From assembly GCF_009758125.1 (NCBI RefSeq), contig NZ_WRXO01000006.1, forward strand, positions 404,445 to 468,444: a stretch of 64,000 bases of DNA. The letters run 5' to 3'. The DNA is from Chitinophaga oryziterrae (lineage in GTDB: Bacteria; Bacteroidota; Bacteroidia; Chitinophagales; Chitinophagaceae). The position numbers were made by a program, and so were the translations under genes. Positions 34,974 through 44,886 of this stretch are shown here, piece by piece; position 1 is the stretch's first letter; each line of letters begins with the position of its first letter. A model generated the notes under the pieces. The model saw only the letters and a program-made list of their open reading frames with translations, was not told the DNA's origin and searched no databases.

Positions 34974-36224
34974 TCAATTATTAATTGCAGCATGCTTTTT
35001 TGTAATTTCTACCATCGCTTTCAATTTATAATACTCGCGATCTGAAGAACCCGCATAACCAATTCCTTCCATACGAATAACTCCCTGCGGGTCGATAATG
35101 AATTTATGAGGGGTTCCTTTTGCTCCTATCGCTTTAAAAAGCTCCATATCAGGATCCCGTAATACATCCAACGTAAGCTTAGTGTGGTTTACATATGCCT
35201 GAACAGATTCCTGATCTTCTGCAATATCTGTTACATACAGTTGAAAAGGCTGATCCTTATACTCTGTGGCCACACGCTCAAACGCAGGAAAGGCAGCAAT
35301 ACAAGGTTTGCAGATGGTACTCCAGAAATCAATCACCAGGATCTTTCCCCTGTAGTCTGAGATTTTAAAGTTTTTGCCATTCAACTTATGTATCACAACA
35401 TCCGGAGCAGGCTTCCCTGTTGCATCCCAGCCGGCTTCCAATTCGTTATAATAGTGCTGGTAAGCTTCCTTTTGAAGTGCTATGGCATATTTTTCTGACT
35501 CACCCGGATGTACTTTCTCATAGACAGATTTAAGAGTTGTCAGCAATTTAGGGTTGGACTCTGCATTTCGAACAGCAGCAGACAGGGTATCTATCGCTTT
35601 CTGGTCTTGACCGGACGCTGCCAGTATTATTGCGTAACGGTTAATAAAATTGGGTTTAGAATCCTTGAAATAATTCAGATCTCTCATCTTAGGTTCCAAT
35701 AATGCTTTTTGAATTTTTTCTAAAGCAGACTGGTTGTGTCCATTGTAACTATCGGACAGGGCAGATATTTCCAGGAATATCTCGTGGGCGCGTTCAAATT
35801 CGTCCTTAATAGCCCCGCTTTCGAGACCGGGTATAAATTCGTTCGAGATTTCAGTGATCCAATCAAGATGTTTTTTGTCATCCACCCATGGCTCCAGGAC
35901 ATTTGTTAATTCGAAAAGTTGAAGTCCATTATCAATAGTGGTTGTCTTTCTGTATTCTTTATACTTGTCTATGTTTTCCTGTGCCAGCCAGTTTATTGCC
36001 AATTCAGCGCGGAACGCGTTATATATCTTTTGATTGGTATTGTTTATGGGTTGTTTTTTTATCAAATCTTTATAAAATTTTTCCTGGTCCTGCACTTTGC
36101 CAAGTATTTTGAAGTCTTCAAATTTCTCTGCGATAGGATTGGACTGCTGTGCGCTGGCTGTCATACTGATCATGAGCACAATACCCACCCCCCTGAAGAC
36201 ATTAAACAACGTATTAATTCTCAT
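34974..36224 (-). CDS. TlpA-family redoxin with long helical N-terminal region
   Basis: 416 residues. Signal peptide (about 1-26), a ~240-residue helical region with TPR-like character (AIDTLSAAVRNAESNPKLLTTLKSVYEK), and a C-terminal thioredoxin fold with DFWSTICKPCIAAFPAFE (Cys305, Cys308; CKPC rather than CGPC) and a KGTPHKFIIDPQG cis-Pro segment. Second-position gene downstream of SusD, 60 nt away. The Lys in the active site is unusual but occurs in Bacteroidota SusCD-linked redoxins. Confidence 0.87.
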   Translation of the reverse strand: MRINTLFNVFRGVGIVLMISMTASAQQSNPIAEKFEDFKILGKVQDQEKFYKDLIKKQPINNTNQKIYNAFRAELAINWLAQENIDKYKEYRKTTTIDNGLQLFELTNVLEPWVDDKKHLDWITEISNEFIPGLESGAIKDEFERAHEIFLEISALSDSYNGHNQSALEKIQKALLEPKMRDLNYFKDSKPNFINRYAIILAASGQDQKAIDTLSAAVRNAESNPKLLTTLKSVYEKVHPGESEKYAIALQKEAYQHYYNELEAGWDATGKPAPDVVIHKLNGKNFKISDYRGKILVIDFWSTICKPCIAAFPAFERVATEYKDQPFQLYVTDIAEDQESVQAYVNHTKLTLDVLRDPDMELFKAIGAKGTPHKFIIDPQGVIRMEGIGYAGSSDREYYKLKAMVEITKKHAAINN

Positions 36225-36283
36225 ATTTTAAATTTTAGATTTTAATTTAAAGGCAGCGGGACCAAACGATCCGCTATAAACTA

Positions 36284-37744
36284 TTATTGATTATCTATTA
36301 ACCCTTTGTTCTGGTTTAACATAAGTTCTCCGAATTTCATGGCGTAGCGTTGAGGCTTTAATGTATAAGATTTTACCACATTCCCGTCAGCGTCAATCAG
36401 GTCATGATTCGGTTTAATATGGTCATGGTAAACAGGATCAACCGATAAGCGACGCATGTCTGACCATCGCAGGCCTGAAAGCGCAAATTCTCTTACCCGC
36501 TCATCAAGAATAAAGCGTACCAGTGCCTGTTGGTCTGAGGCGACGTTTGAAGGTACTATGGCGTCTGCTACCGGCATTCTTTTAGACCTGAGTACTTCAA
36601 GGTCTGCTTTCGCATTTGAAAGGTCATTATTCCGGGCATTGATCTCCGCCCGCATTAAATACATCTCAGGTAAAGACGGTCCCAGGTCTAAGAAAAAATT
36701 GGGATAACGGCGAACTTGTTTTGGGTAAATAAATGTACCGAACATTTCAGTGTCTGAATAAAGCAGCAAACGTTTATCAGTTGTGCTAAAAAGAGAAGCA
36801 ACATATGGAGTGTAAACTATTGCGTCGGCAAAATCCAACCCCCACACCGTAGTTGATATGTTGTAAATAGTTTGACTATTATTAGCTGCAAGTGGCATGT
36901 TTGACAATGCCCCTAAAAAGTTAACTGGAAACCATGTACTGTCGGTATCAGGATCCAAAACAACATTGTAATCATATAACGCTAACGGAATTGTTGATTT
37001 CGATGACTCAGAAAATGCGGCGTCAATATGTGTTTTGGCTGAGGTAAAATCCAGCATATTCATATACGCCTTCGTCAGGAAGAATTCAGCAGCCATTTTT
37101 GAAAACCGGCGTCTATGCACCAAGACACCTACATCTGGTAGTGCCTCTGTAAGATCTTTAATAACCGCCGAATAACATTCGCTAACACTTGAGCGGGTAA
37201 AAGATGTGCGGGTAACATCAGATGTGGTTATAATTGGTATACCCAGGTCAGTTGTAGCTGACGAAGGGTTATAGGGTAAAGAAAAATCATTTAAAAAGGC
37301 CAGGTTGCAAACGGCTCTGCCAACTTTTGCTTCGGCGAGTAACTGTTTTTTTTGCTGATCAGTACCCTCTGAAGATGACGTTACCTCGTTTATTATTTTG
37401 TTAAAAAGGTATAATCTCTGAATATAACCTGTAGCTGCTGTTATTTCCTGCGGCAATTCATTCGACTCATAAACTCTGTCTTCATACCTAAAGAGACGTT
37501 GCACCCTTAATGGTACTCCGTCTATATAAGTTTTCTGCAAAGCAACATCATCTCCCAAATACACGGGCGCCGACAGTGTAGTCTGCAGGAATGTACCATT
37601 TAATATCTGCTCATAATCATTCGTAGTTTGCGCAATCAGTGATCCTTTGGTCTGTATTTCCAAAAAACTTTTTTTGCAGGAGCTACCTAGTAGCATTGCG
37701 CAGACAAGCGACGTCATCAAAAAGTATTGTATTGATGGTTTCAT
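36284..37744 (-). CDS. SusD/RagB-family lipoprotein (PUL 2)
   Basis: 486 residues. Lipoprotein signal with lipobox LLGSSCKKSF, then a SusD fold (VGRAVCNLAFLNDFSLPYNP, TKAYMNMLDFTSAKTHID, and the C-terminal LDERVREFALSGLRWSDMRRLS). It pairs with SusC 14 nt upstream. The cluster has no glycosidase or obvious hydrolase, so the imported compound is unclear; the linked thioredoxins suggest a peptide or thiol-bearing substrate (inference). Confidence 0.9.
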   Translation of the reverse strand: MKPSIQYFLMTSLVCAMLLGSSCKKSFLEIQTKGSLIAQTTNDYEQILNGTFLQTTLSAPVYLGDDVALQKTYIDGVPLRVQRLFRYEDRVYESNELPQEITAATGYIQRLYLFNKIINEVTSSSEGTDQQKKQLLAEAKVGRAVCNLAFLNDFSLPYNPSSATTDLGIPIITTSDVTRTSFTRSSVSECYSAVIKDLTEALPDVGVLVHRRRFSKMAAEFFLTKAYMNMLDFTSAKTHIDAAFSESSKSTIPLALYDYNVVLDPDTDSTWFPVNFLGALSNMPLAANNSQTIYNISTTVWGLDFADAIVYTPYVASLFSTTDKRLLLYSDTEMFGTFIYPKQVRRYPNFFLDLGPSLPEMYLMRAEINARNNDLSNAKADLEVLRSKRMPVADAIVPSNVASDQQALVRFILDERVREFALSGLRWSDMRRLSVDPVYHDHIKPNHDLIDADGNVVKSYTLKPQRYAMKFGELMLNQNKGLIDNQ

Positions 37745-37757
37745 GACTGTTAATCTT

Positions 37758-40700
37758 TTAAAGTGTGATATGGGCTCCTAATGTTATTGTTCCCTGTCCG
37801 GTACGCAGGTTTCTTATCGCGCCCGTGCTTCCATTTGTGAGCATTGGACCAATGTTTCCTAAAGATTGAAACTCAGGGTCGATGCCAAAATCATTTGCTT
37901 TCCATAGCATCAGATTAGAAACCTGTGCCCTGAATGTAACAGCCTGGGCGTGAATTCTCTTCAGGAGAGCGCTCTTAAGATCGTAGGATAAAGTAATATC
38001 CCGGACTTTTGCAAATGATGCATTAAAAACATTGGAGTTGGCATAGGTATAATAATTTGTGTTCCTATTGCCGCTAACTGCACTTGTAGCAGCATACCTG
38101 GGAATGTTTGTAAACTTCTCATCACCTGGCGCTTTCCAACGGTTTATAAACTCGCTGTGCATATAATTAGAGTAAGGCACGCCAGACCAAAAAGTATTAA
38201 CATCACGAAACAGGACGTTACCGCCGTTATAGATAATATTGACTCCTAAGGCAAAGTTTTTATAACGAAAATAATTAGACAGGCCACCGCTATAAACCGG
38301 CTGTGAACTACCTTTATAAACTACGTCCTGCGCAGTTGATGCATTGGGTGCTGAGGTAATGGTTCGGTCAGCTTTTGTTATTTGTGGATCCCCGGAATTG
38401 TTTAAGCCTGCATAGTTGTAGGCGAATACTGTAAATGCAGGATGTCCTACCAAAAATCTTGTGGAGATCATGCCCGGTCCTGTTGTAATTGGCGCAGGAT
38501 TGGCCAGTTGCGTAATTTTATTTTTGTTGTACCCCAGATTAAATGAAGTAGACCAGGTGAAAACACCCGTACTGATATTAAGTGAGTTGAGGGAAAGATC
38601 AATTCCCTTATTATCCAAATCTCCATAGTTACCAATGACTGAAGGATATCCCGTAAGTGGGGCAGTGCTTAGGGTTCCTATCAGATTACTTGTCTTCTTC
38701 AGATAAGCATCCACCGATCCGTGCAATATGCCGTTCTTTATTTCGAAGTCAAAGCCGAAGTTGTAGTTCTTAGTGAGTTCCCAGGTTAGTTTTTTATTTG
38801 CGGGTGCGGTGACAACCAGGCCAACTCCTGTCGGGTAATTCACATTTGTTTCAGCATGTAATATGTCCCAGGATGCAGCGGTACCAGGCGTAGGTGCGTT
38901 ACCGGTGATACCGTAGGTGAGCCGGACATCCAAATGGCTTAACCATGTGACAGGTTGCATAAAGTGTTCGCTGCCCAGTGCCCATTTGCCGCCAATACTC
39001 CAAACCGGCCTGTTTTGGGCGGAGTTGTCAAAGCCAAATAAGTTACTCCGGTCTACACGCCAACTGCTGTTTAGGGTATATTTATGATTATATGTATAGC
39101 CCAGATTAGCATAGTATGATGATGTTCTTGTTATAACACCTTCTCCTCCTGTTATATTATTATCTAAAGTCCTTGTGCCACCGGGAACTGTTCCGGTAAT
39201 TCCAGCACCCAATAATTCATAATTAACAGGTCTTGCTATCTGAAGCTGGTCGTCCCATCCTCTATAAATCACAGTAGTCGAAATTGGCGAGCTGCTGGTT
39301 GCTTCCTGTCCGGCCATTATGGTAAATTGATGCTTATCCAGCCAATTATGATCATAAAACAATTGGTTTCTTACTGTCCAGCTTTTCAGCATGTCATCAG
39401 TGGCGGTAAGTCGTCCACCAAAAGCCGGAACATTATAAACCGGGGTGCTATTGATCGTTGGCGCCTGCGTGAAGGTCATCACTTCATCCCTCACCGGATA
39501 GCTGTTCTGATCCAACTGAACCCGATTTTTTGAAGAGTTGATGCTGTAGCCAAAGGTTCCTTCATAGTGCAGCCCTTTTAAGATCTTTAATTTTACTCCG
39601 CTCACTATCCTGGTGGACAGTACCGTTCCTTTAGAATACCCTCTGTTGATTTCCTGCAACGGTGAATAATCCAGATTAATACGGCTTCTTGCCTGGTAAT
39701 CTTCGCGAAGCTCATCACTGTAATTACCCATATGGTTAACCGTTAGCGGATTACCTGCCGGATCGGCGAAAAGCTGATAAGGCACTAAATCCAGGCTTGG
39801 TATGGTTAAATTGTTGCTACTTGTAACACGATTAGTTAAATCGGTTATCAGGTAAGCCTGAAGGTTTGTATTGAATTTAAAGTCTTGTCGTAAATTAATC
39901 TTGTACCGGTTGTCTTTTTGACCAGGCGTATTGTTTACTACTCCTGTATAATTAGCAGAGCCATAGAAAGAGTATGCCTTTCCGCCACCGGAAACAGATA
40001 CGGTATGATTGGTGGTCGCTGCAGGCCGGTAAAAGTACTTTTTAACCTGACCAGCATTATCAATACGGGCAAGGCTGTCTAATTTCGCATTAGCCTGATC
40101 CTGGGATATCAGGCCTCTGTATGCGTCATACTGATATTGTAAATGTGGTGTAACAGGTGCTATCAACTGTACTGAGCTCCAGGAATTACCATCAACGTAT
40201 TGAGGGAAAAGTTCCTCTGCCGTAGTTATAAACTGGCTACTATTCATTTTCTGAATATAGCTTAGGTCTGGAGTACCCTGAAAATTGTAATATCCATCGT
40301 AATCAATTTTCAGATTATCACCGGGGCTCCCTTTTTTTGTTGTAACTACAATTACACCGTTTGCTGCCTTGGCGCCCCATATAGAAGCGGCGGTAGCATC
40401 TTTGAGTATGGTGATGTCCGCAACGTCCTGCATATTGATATTCTGGATAGAATTATCCGGTACCTGAACACCGTCAACAACTACCAGGGGACCTCTTGTT
40501 GAATTAATAGAGGTCAGCCCCCTGATTAAAAAAGGGTTAGAGCCGGCGTCAGGAGCATTATTTACTGTTAAACCGGGAACTAAGCCATCAAGCCGTTGTA
40601 ATATGTTTGTACTGTTAGACCTGTCATACATCGCATGCAGACCAGGTTTAGAAAAAGCGCCTGCACTTCGTTCCGGTGACAACGTCTGATAGCCGGTAGA

Positions 40701-41348
40701 ATAGGTAACTTTTATCTCTTGCAGATCACTAATAGCAAACTCAAGCTGAATTGTACCCAGATCTGTCGATGCATTCACTTCCCTGCTGGCATAACCCACG
40801 AAAGAGATTATTAAAGTAGACTCACTGGCAACTCCTGTCAGGCGAAATGATCCGTCAGATCCTGATAGTGTAGACCTGGTCCCACCCTTTATTTTGATCG
40901 TAGCTCCTTGCAATGGCTGTTTCAGAACATTCACCACAACACCCTTCACATCTATGAGCGGGACAGCTGTAGTTTGAGTACTTGTTTGTATCGGATGGAT
41001 CAGTATGGCTTTATTTTCCCTGTCAATGTTATAAGTCAGGTCATAGGGTGTAAGTATTTGATTAAGTGCAACTTCCAGGGGTGTATTCTTAAAAGCCACA
41101 TTTACCAGTTTATCCTTTTCATCAGTAACTGACCATACGGAACTATAGCCGGTTTGGGTTCGGATTTCTCTGAACACTTTTACCAGAGAAATATTTTTTT
41201 GGTTGAGTGTAATACTTTGTGCTTTACTGGACGCACTCACTTGTAGCAATAACAAGAGTAAAATAATAGCAGATAGCTTTACATCCCTTAAAACATTAAG
41301 GGCACAGCGAGGGTGCTGCATAAAATCTGTTACAGAAATTTTATACAT
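37758..41348 (-). CDS. SusC/RagA TonB-dependent transporter with STN domain (PUL 2)
   Basis: 1196 residues. MYK.. leader and hydrophobic signal (VKLSAIILLLLLLQVSASSK), STN domain (about 45-118), carboxypeptidase-regulatory-like domain (about 131-206), SusC box (EIKVTYSTGYQTL, less canonical than in PUL 1), plug with VTILKDATAASIWGAKAANGVIVVTTKKG, and a long barrel ending GAHITL. The STN domain again fits signalling through the neighbouring FecR. It is in the usual order after sigma and FecR. Confidence 0.92.
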   Translation of the reverse strand: MYKISVTDFMQHPRCALNVLRDVKLSAIILLLLLLQVSASSKAQSITLNQKNISLVKVFREIRTQTGYSSVWSVTDEKDKLVNVAFKNTPLEVALNQILTPYDLTYNIDRENKAILIHPIQTSTQTTAVPLIDVKGVVVNVLKQPLQGATIKIKGGTRSTLSGSDGSFRLTGVASESTLIISFVGYASREVNASTDLGTIQLEFAISDLQEIKVTYSTGYQTLSPERSAGAFSKPGLHAMYDRSNSTNILQRLDGLVPGLTVNNAPDAGSNPFLIRGLTSINSTRGPLVVVDGVQVPDNSIQNINMQDVADITILKDATAASIWGAKAANGVIVVTTKKGSPGDNLKIDYDGYYNFQGTPDLSYIQKMNSSQFITTAEELFPQYVDGNSWSSVQLIAPVTPHLQYQYDAYRGLISQDQANAKLDSLARIDNAGQVKKYFYRPAATTNHTVSVSGGGKAYSFYGSANYTGVVNNTPGQKDNRYKINLRQDFKFNTNLQAYLITDLTNRVTSSNNLTIPSLDLVPYQLFADPAGNPLTVNHMGNYSDELREDYQARSRINLDYSPLQEINRGYSKGTVLSTRIVSGVKLKILKGLHYEGTFGYSINSSKNRVQLDQNSYPVRDEVMTFTQAPTINSTPVYNVPAFGGRLTATDDMLKSWTVRNQLFYDHNWLDKHQFTIMAGQEATSSSPISTTVIYRGWDDQLQIARPVNYELLGAGITGTVPGGTRTLDNNITGGEGVITRTSSYYANLGYTYNHKYTLNSSWRVDRSNLFGFDNSAQNRPVWSIGGKWALGSEHFMQPVTWLSHLDVRLTYGITGNAPTPGTAASWDILHAETNVNYPTGVGLVVTAPANKKLTWELTKNYNFGFDFEIKNGILHGSVDAYLKKTSNLIGTLSTAPLTGYPSVIGNYGDLDNKGIDLSLNSLNISTGVFTWSTSFNLGYNKNKITQLANPAPITTGPGMISTRFLVGHPAFTVFAYNYAGLNNSGDPQITKADRTITSAPNASTAQDVVYKGSSQPVYSGGLSNYFRYKNFALGVNIIYNGGNVLFRDVNTFWSGVPYSNYMHSEFINRWKAPGDEKFTNIPRYAATSAVSGNRNTNYYTYANSNVFNASFAKVRDITLSYDLKSALLKRIHAQAVTFRAQVSNLMLWKANDFGIDPEFQSLGNIGPMLTNGSTGAIRNLRTGQGTITLGAHITL

Positions 41349-41423
41349 TTACATGCTTTTAAATCGTGAATTATCTTATAGGAAACGTTCATTCCCGATC
41401 ACGTCGGAAAGATTTAAGAGTTT

Positions 41424-41456
41424 GAAAAGGGGTGTTCCAGCACTCCTTTTCTTTTC
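41424..41456. terminator. Hairpin between fecR and susC (PUL 2)
   Basis: GAAAAGGGGTG (41424-41434) and CACTCCTTTTC (41441-41451, one G-T), followed on the plus strand by TTTTCC. A and T tracts are part of the stem, so it could end the sigma-fecR transcript as well as an antisense one. Confidence 0.55.
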
Positions 41457-41523
41457 CTCTTATAGAAAAGATCATTTAATTATTTTCATGCTGTTTTGTG
41501 TTTTTTGGTAATCGTGATTTTAC

Positions 41524-42690
41524 TTAATTGGCTGTATTTTGGTTGAAGTAAAAAACTTTGACTGTTCTGCCGTCTATTTTGAAGCGGACCTTTTTCGTCA
41601 TTTCAAGAATGCTCAATACATTACTGATGTTGCTATAACGTGTGATGGTTGCCAGTACAGGAATTCCTTTTATCCCCTCATCCTGATATTCAATTTTAAC
41701 ATCGTACCACAAACTGATCTTTTGCATGGCGCTTGCCATGGTTTCATCAAACATGAAATACCCCTCTTTCCAGGCAATCATTTCTTCAACGTCTACCTCG
41801 TGCACTGATAATTTTTTCCCATTAAATAAGGCTTGCTGACCTGGTTTTATTCTCTTTATGTTATTGTTTGTTTCAATCTGAATGGCACCTTCCAACAAGG
41901 TAGCAGCTACATGGCCATCGCCAATGCTGGTATTAACATTGAAATGAGTACCTAAATCACGTATCACACCAGCTGCAGTTTTAACAGTAAAAGGCGCATC
42001 TGTCCGATGTTGCACCTCGAAATACGCTTCGCCATAAAGGAGTTCCACATCGCGGCTCCTGTGTCCAGGTTTTTCCGGGAAACGGATGGCGCTTGCTGTG
42101 TTCAGCCAGATTTTGGTACCATCACCCAGGTTTAACTGGTAAACCCCTCCTTTCGGCGTCCTGAGTGTATCGTAGGCTATCTGCTCAGCATCAGTGGTCG
42201 TACCCTTATTATAAGTAAGCGATCCGTTATCATTTTGTTGAATCACAACATCCGTATTCGGAACTGTAATTTTTTGTACGCCGCTGCCAAGCAGGAATTT
42301 TTTGCCATTCGCCATGGTGAGTTCAGCCTTATTTTCACCTGGCCTGATATCAGCGAGTGCAATCTTATTATTGTCAGCAGATAAGTGCTTGTGTGAGTTT
42401 AATAATAAATATGCACCGGTAAACAACCCAATCAGGACGGATGCGGCAATTGAGATAAATTTAAGCGAGAGCCGGCTCCTTCTGGCCAAAATAGTATCCA
42501 GTATTTGCTCAGCCTCATCTTCAGGAAGCTCTTCTTCAGACTCAAAATCATCCCAGAAATTGCTTAGGAGAGCGTCCTTTTGTTCATCGCTAAGCTCGTT
42601 GAACAATCCGAACAATTCAGACTGTTCCTGCGAGTTACACTGGCGGTGGATATATTTTGACAGTAAAAATCTTATTCTATCTTCAGACAT
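41524..42690 (-). CDS. FecR-type anti-sigma factor (PUL 2)
   Basis: About 388 residues from the ATG at 42690 (MSEDRIRFLLSKYIHRQCNS); an upstream in-frame ATG at 42726 adds 12 residues. Sigma-binding N-terminal part, one membrane helix (LKFISIAASVLIGLFTGAYLLL), FecR domain (LRTPKGGVYQLNLGDGTKIWLN ... GEAYFEVQHRTDAPFTV ... ATLLEGAIQI), and a C-terminal DUF4974 domain (MASAMQKISLWYDVKIEY). Same role as the PUL 1 copy, from which it is clearly diverged. Confidence 0.92.
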   Translation of the reverse strand: MSEDRIRFLLSKYIHRQCNSQEQSELFGLFNELSDEQKDALLSNFWDDFESEEELPEDEAEQILDTILARRSRLSLKFISIAASVLIGLFTGAYLLLNSHKHLSADNNKIALADIRPGENKAELTMANGKKFLLGSGVQKITVPNTDVVIQQNDNGSLTYNKGTTTDAEQIAYDTLRTPKGGVYQLNLGDGTKIWLNTASAIRFPEKPGHRSRDVELLYGEAYFEVQHRTDAPFTVKTAAGVIRDLGTHFNVNTSIGDGHVAATLLEGAIQIETNNNIKRIKPGQQALFNGKKLSVHEVDVEEMIAWKEGYFMFDETMASAMQKISLWYDVKIEYQDEGIKGIPVLATITRYSNISNVLSILEMTKKVRFKIDGRTVKVFYFNQNTAN

Positions 42691-42789
42691 TTGTTTAAAC
42701 TTATTTAGCACAGGTTTCCCATGCATATATCTGTAAGACGATCAAAAGACCCAAACGTGCAAAAAAGATTCAGATTTTTTTTCCGACTT

Positions 42790-43368
42790 TTAAAAGTGGG
42801 TAATTATAATGAACAGGGTCAAAAAAAGGTTGGATTTTAAGGAATTCAGGGCGTTTCTAAAGTGACTTCTTATGGTTGGAACAGAAAGACTGAGTTTTTT
42901 TGCAATCTCAGCATATTCAATCCCTTGAAGATGCTTTAGTTCATAAACCAGACGCTGTTGTTTGGGTAATTTTTGTAAAGCGCTTTCGTACTTTACTTTA
43001 ATTTCTGAAGCTTTGATATCCTCGAAAGGATCATCAGAAGTAGATTCTTTTGAGATTACACTAAGATGTGAAAGCACTGTAGACTCGCGTGAAGCCCGCT
43101 TCAGATGATCAAGCGCAGCATTCCTGGCCATACGATAGACTAAGGCATTAAAGTTTTCAATTTCGCAGGCACGACGACGCATTTTCCATATTTTAAAAAA
43201 AACGTCCTGGACAATGTCTTTTGAGATTTCTTTGGAGGAGGTTATCCCGAGAATGAAACCGTAAATCTTATTTTTATAGCTGTGAAAAAGTGTGGTAAAT
43301 GCCTGCTCATCGTCAAGTGTAAGCTGATTAAGTAATTCCCGCTCCCTTTCATATGTTAGCTTTTGCAT
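42790..43368 (-). CDS. ECF RNA polymerase sigma factor (PUL 2)
   Basis: 192 residues. Region 2: DEQAFTTLFHSYKNKIYGF to SKDIVQDVFFKIWKMRRR; region 4: LPKQQRLVYELKHLQGIEYAEIAKKLSLSVPTIRSHFRNAL. It ends in a hydrophobic tail (LFLTLFIIITHF), as does the PUL 1 sigma factor, a trait seen in this FecR-paired group. It heads the second locus, with a 325-bp AT-rich region before it. Confidence 0.92.
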   Translation of the reverse strand: MQKLTYERERELLNQLTLDDEQAFTTLFHSYKNKIYGFILGITSSKEISKDIVQDVFFKIWKMRRRACEIENFNALVYRMARNAALDHLKRASRESTVLSHLSVISKESTSDDPFEDIKASEIKVKYESALQKLPKQQRLVYELKHLQGIEYAEIAKKLSLSVPTIRSHFRNALNSLKSNLFLTLFIIITHF

Positions 43369-43693
43369 CCCGATAGTATAAAGTATATTGATATATTATA
43401 ATTAATCACATTCTAATACTAAAACAGCAGTGATTAAGCCGCAATTAGTTTATATATTTTGTTAAACTTTAAAAAATATGCGTAATATATGAAAGAAGTC
43501 TAAATATTCAAAATAACTTCTTGATTTTGATTTATGAAATCTGTCCTATTTATAATTAACATCAATAAGTAATCTCGTTAAAGAAAATGGGAAGGGTGAT
43601 ACTCAAATCAGGGTAGCCAATGAAGATGAAGAGTTGTGTTCTCCTCCAATAATATCTATTACACCCTGGCCGTTTTTCAATATTTACTTTTAT
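43369..43693. other. Intergenic, AT-rich
   Basis: Leader of the second sigma gene and tail side of the next minus-strand gene. No full promoter pair, hairpin with T-run or ORF with coding character was seen. Confidence 0.4.
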
Positions 43694-44098
43694 CTACAGA
43701 ATTGCAGTTATTTTGGCATTTATTACCTGTAATTTAATCACAGTTCGCTTCTTGTTGTAATTGTCCATATAAGATACAATATATACGTCGTGCTTTGGGG
43801 CATCCTTACCTACAAACAATGTCCTTACCCAATCAATATCAGCATCCTGTGCATCTATAAAAGGATCACTATCCAGCTCTTCCTTATCTAGTTTATTTAA
43901 CAATTTAGCTGTACAATACCGCTTTTTGATTATATCCAGTTTTTTCTCCGTACCCTCGCTGCTTGCGACTTGCGTAATATAACTGGTATAAAACTGCTTT
44001 AACATACTAATGTTCTGATCCGGAGCTGTTTTGGTCTGCGCCTTACATGTAACACTGAAAATAATTACTAGAAAGGAGATTAGAAGTTTTGATTTCAT
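43694..44098 (-). CDS. Exported DUF3828-like protein
   Basis: 134 residues. Signal peptide MKSKLLISFLVIIFSVTCKA, then ISMLKQFYTSYITQV...KRYCTAKLLNKL...EELDSDPFIDAQDADIDWVRTL...YIVSYMDNYNKKRTVIKLQV, a pattern of the DUF3828-type small periplasmic domain (NTF2-like). No known activity. It stands alone on the minus strand. Assignment is from pattern memory and should be treated as tentative; the reading frame is secure. Confidence 0.65.
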   Translation of the reverse strand: MKSKLLISFLVIIFSVTCKAQTKTAPDQNISMLKQFYTSYITQVASSEGTEKKLDIIKKRYCTAKLLNKLDKEELDSDPFIDAQDADIDWVRTLFVGKDAPKHDVYIVSYMDNYNKKRTVIKLQVINAKITAIL

Positions 44099-44426
44099 TC
44101 AATGCAATATTTGTGTAAAAATACATATTATCTACTTTGCTGCCGAAGGTGGGAGCTCCCCACAAGGAAATATAATAAAGGTCACCTCTGAAATTTGTGA
44201 ATTTAGAATTAAATGTGATAACGGCTGCTGTTATTAATTTTCTTGTATATGAACAACTATAAAAATGCCTTTGAGTGATCACTAAATAAATCGTTTATGG
44301 GTAGTTAAATAAAATACAAATGTTCAGAAGTTTTTGGTGGCATAAACTATTTTTCTACTAATTTTATCACCTTATTGGTTATTATTATATAATGAAGCAT
44401 AGACAGCTTCCAAATTAAAATTAATT
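44099..44426. other. Intergenic between divergent genes
   Basis: 328 bp AT-rich shared upstream region of the DUF3828-like gene and ferredoxin. No clear TAnnTTTG pair. Confidence 0.35.
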
Positions 44427-44774
44427 ATGGCTATTAAAATTACAGATGAATGTATTTTCTGTGGAGCTTGTGAATCTGAATGTCCGAATAACGCGATCTA
44501 TGAGGGAGGCGTAGAATGGGCAATATCTGATGGCACAACGGTTAAAGGTGATTTTGTGTTGAGGGACGGATCTATTATTGATGCCAGCCAGCGCAATGCT
44601 CCCCTGGCTACCGATCTGTTTTATATTGTTTCAGATAAATGTACTGAGTGTCAGGGATTTCATGAGGAACCTCAATGTGCAGTTGCATGTCCGGTAGATT
44701 GTTGTGTACCAGACGAAATGTGCCAGGAATCTGAAGAAGAACTGCTGGTGAAGAAAGATAAATTACATCTTTAA
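44427..44774 (+). CDS. Ferredoxin, 2[4Fe-4S] (YfhL/Alvin type)
   Basis: 115 residues. Cluster I ligands Cys9, 12, 15 with Cys19 (CIFCGACESEC); cluster II ligands Cys72, 75, 84 and 88 in the spaced C-x2-C-x8-C-x3-CP form typical of Alvin-type ferredoxins with a loop between ligands. Extra cysteines follow (Cys92, 93, 99). An insertion of about 45 residues between the clusters is normal for the Bacteroidota version. A soluble low-potential electron carrier; partner unknown. Monocistronic with a strong terminator. Confidence 0.92.
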   Translation: MAIKITDECIFCGACESECPNNAIYEGGVEWAISDGTTVKGDFVLRDGSIIDASQRNAPLATDLFYIVSDKCTECQGFHEEPQCAVACPVDCCVPDEMCQESEEELLVKKDKLHL

Positions 44775-44843
44775 TAAGAAAGCATAAGGAATTATCGGTA
44801 ACTGGTCGTCAGACACTAATTGCTGGCATGCATACCGAACCTA

Positions 44844-44880
44844 AATGGGGAGAAAAAGCTAATTGCATTTTCTCCCCATT
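44844..44880 (+). terminator. Terminator of the ferredoxin gene
   Basis: 13-bp perfect arms AATGGGGAGAAAA (44844-44856) and TTTTCTCCCCATT (44868-44880). No long T-run after the stem, but the stem itself carries TTTT. Confidence 0.7.
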
Positions 44881-44886
44881 GCTATT

